Source: a bacterium (GTDB lineage Bacteria; Bdellovibrionota_C; UBA2361; SZUA-149; JAEUWB01). Taken from it: DNA of 42,566 bases. Positions within the stretch are counted from its first letter, which is position 1, and every line of letters begins with the position of its first letter. The notes under the pieces are model-generated. The model saw only the letters and a program-made list of their open reading frames with translations. It was not told where the DNA came from and made no database searches. Where the stretch lies: the NCBI GenBank assembly GCA_016786595.1, contig JAEUWB010000026.1, positions 1-42,566 of the forward strand, in the 5' to 3' direction. The position numbers were made by a program, and so were the translations under genes. Below are positions 7,681 to 15,153 of this stretch, piece after piece.

Positions 7681-7968
7681 GTGAGTCTCTCTACTGCTGA
7701 AGTAAAACATATCGCAAAGCTTGCAGCCTTCAAGCTCAATGACGAGCAAATCGAACATATCAAAGGCGAATTAAATGCCATCCTTGACTATGTTGCACAG
7801 CTGCAAGAGGTGAACACTGAAGGAGTCCCGCCCACATCGCATGTGCACGGAGTCACAAATGTATTCCGCGAGGATGTTTCGCAGGAGTCCCTCCCAGTTG
7901 AAGCACTCGAGCGTAACGCTCCTGATTTTGCTGACGGTGGCTTCCGCGTACCTAAAATTATTGGTTAA
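7681..7968 (+). CDS. gatC: Asp/Glu-tRNA amidotransferase subunit C
   Basis: Small subunit that stabilises the GatCAB complex, which turns misacylated Glu-tRNA(Gln) or Asp-tRNA(Asn) into the correct Gln or Asn forms. The 95 residues show the family pattern: VKHIAKLAAFKLNDEQ at the N-terminus, a central ILDYVAQLQEVNTEGVPPTSH, and the C-terminal ending PDFADGGFRVPKIIG. Start is GTG with a GAGG site. First gene of a compact gatC-gatA-gatB operon. Confidence 0.96.
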   Translation: MSLSTAEVKHIAKLAAFKLNDEQIEHIKGELNAILDYVAQLQEVNTEGVPPTSHVHGVTNVFREDVSQESLPVEALERNAPDFADGGFRVPKIIG

Positions 7969-7988
7969 TTATTTAGAGATTTAAATTT

Positions 7989-9473
7989 ATGAGCGAACTT
8001 GTTTCATTAACTGCAGCAGCGATGCGCGAGGGTATCATCAGCGGAAAATTCTCAGCTGTTGAATTGACTAAAGCACACCTTGAGCAAATTAAAAAAACCA
8101 ATGAAACTTACAATTCATTCTTAACAATCTGCGAAGAGCAGGCCTTAGCTGAAGCTCAGGCAGTTGATGCGAGAATCGCCAAAGATAAGAAAAATGTCCC
8201 ACTACTTGCTGGCGTTCCTGTCGCAGTTAAAGACATGCTAATTACAAAAGGCATTGAAACAACTGCCGCCTCTAAAGTTTTAAAGGGATTTGTTCCGCCT
8301 TATGAATCAACTGTTGTTGAGCGTTTACGAAATTCTGGGGCTGTGATTATCGGCAAAACAAACTTAGATGAATTTGCTATGGGCGCGTCAAACGAGCGCT
8401 CCGCGTTTGGGCCTGTAAAAAACCCTTATGATTTAACACGTGTTCCAGGTGGATCTAGCGGCGGGTCGGTTGTTGCAGTTGCCACCGGTCAGGCGCCGTT
8501 ATCGCTTGGCACAGATACTGGTGGGTCGATTCGTCAGCCTGCTGCATTAACTGGTGTGATTGGACTTAAGCCAACTTATGGTCGAGTCAGTCGCTACGGA
8601 GCAATTGCTTTTGCTTCTTCGCTTGATCAAATTGGCCCGATGGCGCGCTCAGTTGAAGATATCGGAAGAATTTTACAGGTCATCTCTGGACACGATGAAA
8701 AAGACTCAACTTCAATGGAGGTTGATGTTCCTGACTTTGTAAATGAGCTTTCGCTGAATAACACAACTAACCTTGCAGGGCTTAGAATTGGAGTCCCGCG
8801 CGAATACTTTATTGATGGAATTCAAGAAGACACTCGCAAAGCTGTAGAGGAAGGGATTGCTCTTTTAGCCAAACTTGGTGCAGAAATTAAAGAGATTTCA
8901 CTGCCACATTCAAGTTACGGGGTTTCAGTTTATTATATCATTGGGCCAGCTGAGGCTTCATCTAACTTAGCGCGCTACGATGGGATTCGTTACGGCTATC
9001 GCTCCGAGGGGGCAACTTCCCTGACAGATGTCTATGAGATGTCGCGTGGCGAGTCTTTTGGCGCGGAAGTTCGCCGCAGAATTCTAGTCGGCTCTTATGT
9101 GCTTTCAGCTGGATACTATGATGCTTACTATCGCAAAGCCCAGCAAGTGCGAACCTTAATTTGCAATGATTTTAAAGCTGCATTTGCGAATGACTGTGAT
9201 TTAATTGCGACACCAACATCTCCGTCGACGGCCTTTAAAATCGGCGAGAAAATGAGCGACCCAATTGCAATGTACTTGGCTGACGTTTTAACGATTCCAA
9301 CAAACCTTGCTGGGCTTCCTGGAATTTCGCTGCCCTGCAAACACGATTCGCAAGGACTACCGATTGGCTTTCAACTCATCGGCCCGGCCTTCAGCGAATC
9401 ACTGATGCTCAGGGTATCACAGGCATTCATGAAAGAAGTTGGCTACGACACAACTCAGAAAATTGCACGCTAG
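7989..9473 (+). CDS. gatA: Asp/Glu-tRNA amidotransferase subunit A
   Basis: Amidase-signature subunit that frees ammonia from glutamine for transfer by GatB. The Ser-cisSer-Lys triad is present: Lys81 (VAVKD), Ser156 (PGGSSGGS) and Ser180 (TDTGGSIRQP). Length 494 is about normal. ATG start 20 bases after gatC. Its last bases are followed closely by gatB. Confidence 0.97.
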   Translation: MSELVSLTAAAMREGIISGKFSAVELTKAHLEQIKKTNETYNSFLTICEEQALAEAQAVDARIAKDKKNVPLLAGVPVAVKDMLITKGIETTAASKVLKGFVPPYESTVVERLRNSGAVIIGKTNLDEFAMGASNERSAFGPVKNPYDLTRVPGGSSGGSVVAVATGQAPLSLGTDTGGSIRQPAALTGVIGLKPTYGRVSRYGAIAFASSLDQIGPMARSVEDIGRILQVISGHDEKDSTSMEVDVPDFVNELSLNNTTNLAGLRIGVPREYFIDGIQEDTRKAVEEGIALLAKLGAEIKEISLPHSSYGVSVYYIIGPAEASSNLARYDGIRYGYRSEGATSLTDVYEMSRGESFGAEVRRRILVGSYVLSAGYYDAYYRKAQQVRTLICNDFKAAFANDCDLIATPTSPSTAFKIGEKMSDPIAMYLADVLTIPTNLAGLPGISLPCKHDSQGLPIGFQLIGPAFSESLMLRVSQAFMKEVGYDTTQKIAR

Positions 9474-9498
9474 GAAGAATAACGATAACGGATTTGAT

Positions 9499-10935
9499 AT
9501 GACAACTGAATTTGAAACTGTAATTGGCTTAGAAGTACATGTGCAGTTAAAAACTGATAGTAAAATTTTTGCTGCTTCAGGGACAACAGCTGGACTTGCA
9601 CCAAATACTTTAACTGATCCTGTCACACTCGGCCTACCGGGCTGTTTGCCGGTATTGAATAAGCGTGCCGTCGAGTATGCAATTAAGCTTGGACTAGCTA
9701 CGAATTGCTCCATTGCCAAGCAGAGCATTTTTGCACGCAAACATTATCTCTACCCAGATTTGCCCAAAGGCTATCAAATTTCTCAGTATGAAGAGCCCAT
9801 TTGCACAAAAGGTTCACTTGAAATTTCTGTCGTTGATCAGAAAAAAACAATTGGGATCACACGCATCCATATGGAAGAAGATGCCGGAAAAAACGTGCAT
9901 CAAGACTATTCTGGCTACTCAATTGTCGACTTAAATCGAGCTGGAGTGCCGCTGCTCGAAGTAGTTTCTGAACCAGATCTTAGGTCATCAGCTGAAGCTG
10001 GTGCCTATATGCGACGGCTGCGACAAATTGTGCGTTACCTAGATGTATCGGATGGCAATATGGAAGAAGGAAGCCTGCGTTGCGACGCTAACGTTTCAGT
10101 GCGCTTACGGGGGACAAAAGAGTTCGGCACAAAAGTTGAAATTAAAAACATCAACTCATTTAAATTTGTTGAGCGCGCAATTGACTTTGAAGTCGCTCGT
10201 CAGATTGAGGCAATTAAAAATAATCAAGCAATTGTCCAGGAAACAAGACTTTGGGATGAAACTAAACAGGAAACTCGGACAATGCGCACCAAGGAATACG
10301 CGCAGGATTACCGCTATTTCCCAGACCCAGATCTTACCCCACTGGTGATCAGCGACAACTGGATTGAACGAGTGCGCGCAAGCTTGCCGGAACTACCTAC
10401 CCAGGTCTTTACGCGACTAAAGACAATGTATGGAATTGAAGACGACTTGGCAGAAATTCTTACGCAAGAACGGATGGTTGCGACATACTTTGATCAGGCA
10501 GTAGCCGCGCATCGCAATGCTCCGGCCTTGGCAAATTGGATCACCACTGAATTATTTGGGCGCCTGAATAAGGAAGGGATTAACTTTGAGGACAACCCTG
10601 TTAGCCCAGAAAACTTAGCTGGCTTAGTGCGCCTGATTGATGAAGGCATTATTTCTGGAAAAATCGCAAAAACAGTTTTTGATGAAATGTTCTTAACTGG
10701 AGCAGCACCAAATTCAATCGTTGATAAAAAGAACTTACGTCAAAATAGTAACGTCGGAGAGATTGAAAAAACAATTGATGCGATTTTAGCTGCCAATCAA
10801 GAGAATGTCAGTGCCTACCGTTCTGGCAAAACCAAGCTGTTTGGATTCTTTGTTGGGGAGATTATGAAGCAAACTCAAGGCAAAGCTAATCCAAAAGTCG
10901 TTAACGATATCTTGACCGCTAAGCTCAAGGGTTAA
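9499..10935 (+). CDS. gatB: Asp/Glu-tRNA amidotransferase subunit B
   Basis: Kinase/transamidase subunit that activates the misacylated tRNA-bound acid. The conserved opening ETVIGLEVHVQL starts right after ATG 9499, so this start is preferred; the open frame reaches back to 9439 inside gatA. Further marks are YYPDLPKGYQISQYEEP-like sequence, the RIHMEEDAGK segment and DLNRAGVPLLEVVSEPD. The C-terminal YqeY-type tail domain is present (about residues 330-478). Length 478 is normal. Confidence 0.97.
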   Translation: MTTEFETVIGLEVHVQLKTDSKIFAASGTTAGLAPNTLTDPVTLGLPGCLPVLNKRAVEYAIKLGLATNCSIAKQSIFARKHYLYPDLPKGYQISQYEEPICTKGSLEISVVDQKKTIGITRIHMEEDAGKNVHQDYSGYSIVDLNRAGVPLLEVVSEPDLRSSAEAGAYMRRLRQIVRYLDVSDGNMEEGSLRCDANVSVRLRGTKEFGTKVEIKNINSFKFVERAIDFEVARQIEAIKNNQAIVQETRLWDETKQETRTMRTKEYAQDYRYFPDPDLTPLVISDNWIERVRASLPELPTQVFTRLKTMYGIEDDLAEILTQERMVATYFDQAVAAHRNAPALANWITTELFGRLNKEGINFEDNPVSPENLAGLVRLIDEGIISGKIAKTVFDEMFLTGAAPNSIVDKKNLRQNSNVGEIEKTIDAILAANQENVSAYRSGKTKLFGFFVGEIMKQTQGKANPKVVNDILTAKLKG

Positions 10936-11249
10936 AACCCAAAATTTGCCTCTGATTGTAAGGAGCTGAAAGTAACCCTTTCGGCTTCGCTACTCTCGGT
11001 CTGCCCCTGCGGCCGTGTTAATCTGTTCGCATCTCGTGTCATGTATGGACTTTTTAAGTGCTATTCTGATTGTCTCTGGGTGGGGAGAGGTTTTCAGAAA
11101 TGGCTCGCCCTCGGCCAAACTCACCTGCTAACTACCAGCAAGCGCGGCAATGACCTTAGACGTGAGCAGACTGCCATGCGTGACGACCTTTTCGTCGGAT
11201 TCGCGTAGGCGGAAAAAATTACTCGAGATCGGGCTTAAGCAGGGCCGCC
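10936..11249. other. Gene-free 314-base stretch, GC-richer, possible structured RNA
   Basis: No recognised gene lies here. The base composition looks more GC-rich than the flanking genes. Short stems can be drawn: GGTGGG with CTCACC around 11080-11130, and GACGA/TCGTC around 11181-11195. A 55-codon plus-strand frame starts at the ATG at 11041, and a 47-codon minus-strand frame also exists, but neither resembles a known protein. I compared it by eye with 6S, SRP, tmRNA and RNase P RNA and found no convincing match. Confidence 0.3.
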
Positions 11250-12011
11250 TTAAAGCATTCGCCAAAAAGATTTAAAGATTTGTCTTAATCCTTGGGCTAA
11301 GGCTTGGTCTTTAATATTCAGTGCGTAATGCGGGCGATTTCGGGATGAAATTAAAACTAGATAATCACCAATTGCCCAAATAGTGCTTTCGAAGACTTCT
11401 GGTGAATCCTGCAAATATTTCACTGTGCGCTCTTTGATTTTTCCCCGAAGTTCTCGTTCGGGCGCTGCGTCATTTGAAATCGCTCGGTAAATCTCTCCAG
11501 GCTTACGCTTGTCCCAAGTATATTTCAGCCAATCCGGATACTGAACAACAAATGTATGATCTTGAAATCCCCACCATGTTTTGTCTGTACGCATAATGCT
11601 TTCCTGCCATACAGGAAAAAGTTCATAGAGCATCGCATGCACATTGGCCTTGCCTTCGAAAAATCTTAATTTAGGGAGATTAAGAATCGTGCGCTTAAAG
11701 ATTGGCTCCAAAGTTTTTTGTAAATCAGTGGCAGCTTTCTTTTTACGCATGAATACTTCTTCTTGATCTTCAATCATGGCAAATAAAGACGAAGGTGCAT
11801 TGGCAATAAAAAAGCTGGATTGACCTTTTTTCTCAGTCGAAACGACACCGCGCTTAGTTAAGCCTTCAAGCACAGAGTATGCTGTAGTGCGTGGGAGTTT
11901 ATTGCGTTTAGCGAGATTTTGAGCTGTAGCCTTACCGACTTCAAGTAAATCTAGATAGATCTGGATTTCATTTGCACTAAACCCAAGTTCGCGAAGTTGC
12001 TCAATAGCCAT
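11250..12011 (-). CDS. TrmB-family HTH transcriptional regulator
   Basis: DNA-binding regulator. The N-terminal TrmB-type winged helix (about residues 1-70) reads AIEQLRELGFSANEIQIYLDLLEVGKATAQNLAKR and then RTTAYSVLEGLTKRGVV. A helical linker follows. The C-terminal half has an effector-like region with FFEGKANVHAMLYELF, typical of the family. The frame opens at 12035 with TTG, but ATG 12011 gives the usual start, and the DNA just upstream holds an inverted repeat. It is divergent from a type-1 periplasmic binding protein gene. The effector is unknown; an amino acid or sugar is possible. Confidence 0.85.
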   Translation of the reverse strand: MAIEQLRELGFSANEIQIYLDLLEVGKATAQNLAKRNKLPRTTAYSVLEGLTKRGVVSTEKKGQSSFFIANAPSSLFAMIEDQEEVFMRKKKAATDLQKTLEPIFKRTILNLPKLRFFEGKANVHAMLYELFPVWQESIMRTDKTWWGFQDHTFVVQYPDWLKYTWDKRKPGEIYRAISNDAAPERELRGKIKERTVKYLQDSPEVFESTIWAIGDYLVLISSRNRPHYALNIKDQALAQGLRQIFKSFWRML

Positions 12012-12014
12012 ATG

Positions 12015-12035
12015 TTGACGATATATGGTCGTCAA
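12015..12035. promoter_or_regulatory. Inverted-repeat operator candidate for the TrmB-like regulator
   Basis: TTGACGA (12015-12021) and TCGTCAA (12029-12035) form a perfect 7-bp inverted repeat with a 7-base spacer, ending 3 bases before the regulator's ATG. A third TTGACGA lies at 12082-12088, ahead of the divergent binding-protein gene, where TTGACG could also act as a -35 box. The arrangement suggests autoregulation and shared control of both genes. Confidence 0.6.
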
Positions 12036-12132
12036 TTTTTATTCAAGTAAAATCAGCTAATTAGCTATATTTTTATTAATTTTGACGAACATCGCTCAAG
12101 CAGAATTTTTAAATTCCTTAATAATTAAGGCC

Positions 12133-13251
12133 ATGAAAACTAGATCCCACTCTGCAAGCATAGTCATTTTTTCTACAATTTTATTCTTCAGCCGAATAGC
12201 ATCCGCTCACCCCATTAATCTACAGTTAGGCAATCCTAAAAAGATAAAAATTGGCGTGATTGCTCCACTTAGCGGCGATGTTTCTGCCTGGGGTCTAGAT
12301 GTAAGAAATAGTTTACTCTTTGCTGTGCAAAAACTTGCGCATGAAAAAATTGAGTTTGTCTTCGAAGATGACAAATGTCTCGGAAAGGATGCAGTAACTG
12401 CTGCTCATAAATTAGTGAGCGTTGATAAGGTTGATTTTGCCATGGTTGTTTGCACAGAATCAATGCTGGCAACTGCTCCAATTTTTGAAGCGAATAAAAT
12501 TATTGTAATTACCCCAGTTGCTACTGGAGATAAAGTCTCAGCTGCAGGAGATTATATTTTTCGCACTTGGCCGAGCGATGCTTTAGCCGCACAATTGTTA
12601 GTCAGCACTGTCGCTAAAAAACACCAACGTTTTGGAACGATCACTGAAAGCCGGGGCTTTCCCGAAGAATTCAGTCAAGCACTTCACCAAGCTGCGGCAC
12701 CAACAAACTTAAAAATTTTCGATCAAGCTTTTCTCTCTGAAGCTACAGATTATAAAGTGCCCTTACTTAAACTAAAAACGCAAAATGTCAGTGGAATTTT
12801 GATTAATACCAACTCAGTTCGCATATATATTAATATTTTAAAGCAAATCTCTGAACTAAATTGGAAAATTCAAATCTATGGCGTGTATATGCCAGGTAAC
12901 CCGACTTTTATTAAACTTACCGGGCAACTTGCAGAAGGAATTATTTACGTTGATGCGCCGGCGTTAACTATAAATTTATCCGATCATGGTCGCACAATTT
13001 ATCAGGAATTTCTTCATACCTATGGACCACTACAGAGCTCGGATTTTGTGTTTGCCTCAACATATGAAGCCTTAAAATTGATTATTGAAAATTCCCTGGC
13101 AACAAATGACATTAGAAATGTGCTTTATGCGCAAAATTTTTCCGGGATTTTTGGCAAATATTCCTTCGATCGAAATGGCGACATTGAAAATATCAAGCAC
13201 CAACTAAAAATTATTCGTCATAGTCAACCAGTTTTGTTTTCCCCGTATTGA
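12133..13251 (+). CDS. ABC-type branched-chain amino acid-like substrate-binding protein (periplasmic type 1)
   Basis: A 372-residue predicted periplasmic binding protein. It has a signal peptide (cleavage near ASA-HP, residue 27) and the LivJ/LivK-like opening KIKIGVIAPLSGDVSAWG, then FEDDKC and a KLVSVDKVDFAMV segment. ATG 12133 is preferred to TTG 12082 because it begins the signal peptide directly. No LIV permease or ATPase genes are near, so it may act as a stand-alone sensor component or partner with distant transporter genes. The 3' end overlaps the convergent PLP-enzyme gene by 41 bases. Confidence 0.85.
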   Translation: MKTRSHSASIVIFSTILFFSRIASAHPINLQLGNPKKIKIGVIAPLSGDVSAWGLDVRNSLLFAVQKLAHEKIEFVFEDDKCLGKDAVTAAHKLVSVDKVDFAMVVCTESMLATAPIFEANKIIVITPVATGDKVSAAGDYIFRTWPSDALAAQLLVSTVAKKHQRFGTITESRGFPEEFSQALHQAAAPTNLKIFDQAFLSEATDYKVPLLKLKTQNVSGILINTNSVRIYINILKQISELNWKIQIYGVYMPGNPTFIKLTGQLAEGIIYVDAPALTINLSDHGRTIYQEFLHTYGPLQSSDFVFASTYEALKLIIENSLATNDIRNVLYAQNFSGIFGKYSFDRNGDIENIKHQLKIIRHSQPVLFSPY

Positions 13252-14242
13252 CAATGACAATTTTACTGTTTTTGGGAATTAAATCTTGAAACTGGAGCAG
13301 CAAAGCCAATCCAGCCAATCCCGAAGCCTCCCCTTGAATGCCTTGCACTTGTGCAAGGCTAAGAGCCTGGTCAATAAATACTTCCTCTACTAAATGTACG
13401 TCTGATTTTACTCCACAAAACCCGGCGGCACGATAAGTTCTAATCCATTGCTGATCAAAGCGAGCAAAGGGCAGGTGTGGTGAATAAAGTTTATTAGCTT
13501 TCGATTGGGCATTGTTGGTAGTTGCGCCATAAAAATTACAATTTCGAACAATTTCAATTGAACCCGAGAACCGCGGGTCGTGACTGCGGCCCAAAACCTC
13601 TTTTTTAGCAACGTTCAAAATGTTTTCATATAAGTGCCCTGTACCAAATGGAATGAAACAATACTCGGGATTATTATTGAGGATTTCATAACTGAGCCAA
13701 TCATAGAATCGCGTACTAGGATCGAGCGCATCACTTGAAGTAATATCAAAGCCCTGTTGGTTATCAGTTAATTCTAAAATTTCAGTGCTGCTTAGTGGCT
13801 TCGTGCTTAGGTCTGTTTGATAAATTAAGCAGCCAGTTTTTTTTAAGCTCTGATAAATTCGAGGATCAAGTCTAAAATCTACTAAGACTCGTAATGCAGG
13901 TAATTCGTATGCACTTAATAAATTTTGAATTGCAACTGCTGCTGATCCAGAAGAAATAATCGACATCGCAGGGAGGTACTCTAATACTCCGCGCTGTTTA
14001 GAGATCAGCAAATTTCGATAAGTAACAATTATTTCCCAGGCCATCCGATCCTTGTGGGTGCCTGTTAAGTTTTCATTTTCGTTTTTTATCCAGAGATTAG
14101 TAAAACCAGGAACGTGCAATCGCGTAGTAGTTGTTGCTGGAAACATCGGAGCATACGGAGGGTATTCAGGTTGCGCAGGGTCATTTTCTGAGCCCACATG
14201 AATTTTTGCTAAAATCTCTTGTTCTTTTAAGGTTAAACTCAT
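13211..14242 (-). CDS. Fold-type-II PLP enzyme (threonine synthase/cysteine synthase-like)
   Basis: Pyridoxal-phosphate enzyme of the TrpB/threonine synthase superfamily, 343 residues. The Schiff-base lysine is likely Lys64 in GTHKDR, preceded by IKNENENLT as in the family's KxExxxPTGSFKDR motif. SSGSAA (97-102) replaces the usual SSGN. GTGHLYENI (200-208) is the phosphate-binding loop and GEASGLAGLA (304-313) is conserved in the group. The reaction is unknown; beta/gamma elimination or replacement on an amino acid is expected. It overlaps the upstream SGNH hydrolase gene by 4 bases, so the two are co-translated. Confidence 0.8.
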   Translation of the reverse strand: MSLTLKEQEILAKIHVGSENDPAQPEYPPYAPMFPATTTTRLHVPGFTNLWIKNENENLTGTHKDRMAWEIIVTYRNLLISKQRGVLEYLPAMSIISSGSAAVAIQNLLSAYELPALRVLVDFRLDPRIYQSLKKTGCLIYQTDLSTKPLSSTEILELTDNQQGFDITSSDALDPSTRFYDWLSYEILNNNPEYCFIPFGTGHLYENILNVAKKEVLGRSHDPRFSGSIEIVRNCNFYGATTNNAQSKANKLYSPHLPFARFDQQWIRTYRAAGFCGVKSDVHLVEEVFIDQALSLAQVQGIQGEASGLAGLALLLQFQDLIPKNSKIVIVNTGKTKLVDYDE

Positions 14243-14850
14243 TGTACAATCTTGGCTTGCGCCAACTCAAACATATTTTGATGCCCCAGGTCATTGGCAT
14301 GTAGCCCATCCTGATAGAGCAAGCGTTGATAATCAAGTTTTGACCACGCAGAGAATAAATCAATGCTTAAGCAATTTTCTACTTTTGCAGTCTCGATTAC
14401 CTGCTGACAATATAACTCTGCATCAGCTAGCAAATAATAGGAATCTGTATTTACGAAAGGAGTAGTTTTTGTTTGGTCAAAGGGAAAACCATTGATTACA
14501 AGTGTTTCACAAATTGCTTTTGCAGACTTAAGGATTTGCCTCAGTTTTGCCATTTGCTGATCAAGCGCTACTAGCATCTCCTGATCTGGACTAGAGACCC
14601 TGCGAATTTCATTATAACCTGCATAGACGATGATTAAGTTTGGTTTGCGCTGCGGAACTTCTTTGCTGAAGCGCTCAGCCATGCCCGTTAAAGTGTCTCC
14701 AAAAATTCCTAGATTGTAGACAAAATTTCTGTCGCCCTGAGACTGATGCCAACGCTTAATTCGTTCTAAAAATCCCCCTGCACTATCCCCATACCCGTAG
14801 ATAGTGCTTGCACCAAATCCGACAATTCTTTTGAACTGAGCCTGTGCCAT
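14239..14850 (-). CDS. SGNH/GDSL-family hydrolase
   Basis: Esterase-fold enzyme of 203 residues. Block I is GFGAST (nucleophile Ser15), block II contains NLGIFGD, block III is AGYNE (Asn80), and block V is DGLHAND with Asp181 and His184. No signal peptide is seen, so it should be cytoplasmic. It overlaps the PLP enzyme by 4 bases and follows a DUF4911 gene by 10 bases. Cytoplasmic SGNH enzymes beside amino-acid enzymes often act on acylated small molecules; the substrate here cannot be told. Confidence 0.83.
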   Translation of the reverse strand: MAQAQFKRIVGFGASTIYGYGDSAGGFLERIKRWHQSQGDRNFVYNLGIFGDTLTGMAERFSKEVPQRKPNLIIVYAGYNEIRRVSSPDQEMLVALDQQMAKLRQILKSAKAICETLVINGFPFDQTKTTPFVNTDSYYLLADAELYCQQVIETAKVENCLSIDLFSAWSKLDYQRLLYQDGLHANDLGHQNMFELAQAKIVQ

Positions 14851-14860
14851 ATTCCCGCAA

Positions 14861-15124
14861 TTATTCCTCGGAATTAATCAACCAGTCATTTCTGACACTC
14901 TCTGGTTTATCAATAAAATGCAGCTCGACTTTAGTTTTTAACTCGGAAATTAAAGACATTGCCTCTACTTGCTGGTCTTTTATCACTAAAAGCACTAATT
15001 CTCCTCTGTCTGGATTGAGCGTGCGGACAATGCCTAAGCCTTCATGGGCTTCGACCACAGATTTGATATAAACTATATCCTCTGTGCGGACTTTTAAATA
15101 AATCGGTATGCACTCTTGGTTCAT
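14861..15124 (-). CDS. DUF4911 domain protein
   Basis: An 87-residue protein that looks like DUF4911: IYLKVRTEDIVYIKSVVEAHEGLGIVRTLNPDRGELVLLV is the core pattern. Function is unknown; it is a small single-domain protein typical of delta-type proteobacteria. ATG start. First gene of the minus-strand set running into the SGNH hydrolase and PLP enzyme. It is divergent from ppiD with a 29-base gap, so promoters must overlap the coding ends. Confidence 0.72.
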   Translation of the reverse strand: MNQECIPIYLKVRTEDIVYIKSVVEAHEGLGIVRTLNPDRGELVLLVIKDQQVEAMSLISELKTKVELHFIDKPESVRNDWLINSEE

Positions 15125-15153
15125 ATTTTTACTTTACTTTGTGTTGATGGATT

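Noticed and set aside
10936-11249. 6S, SRP, tmRNA or RNase P RNA
   Set aside because: Only a short likeness to 6S (GCAAGCG...) was seen, and the rest of the fold does not fit.
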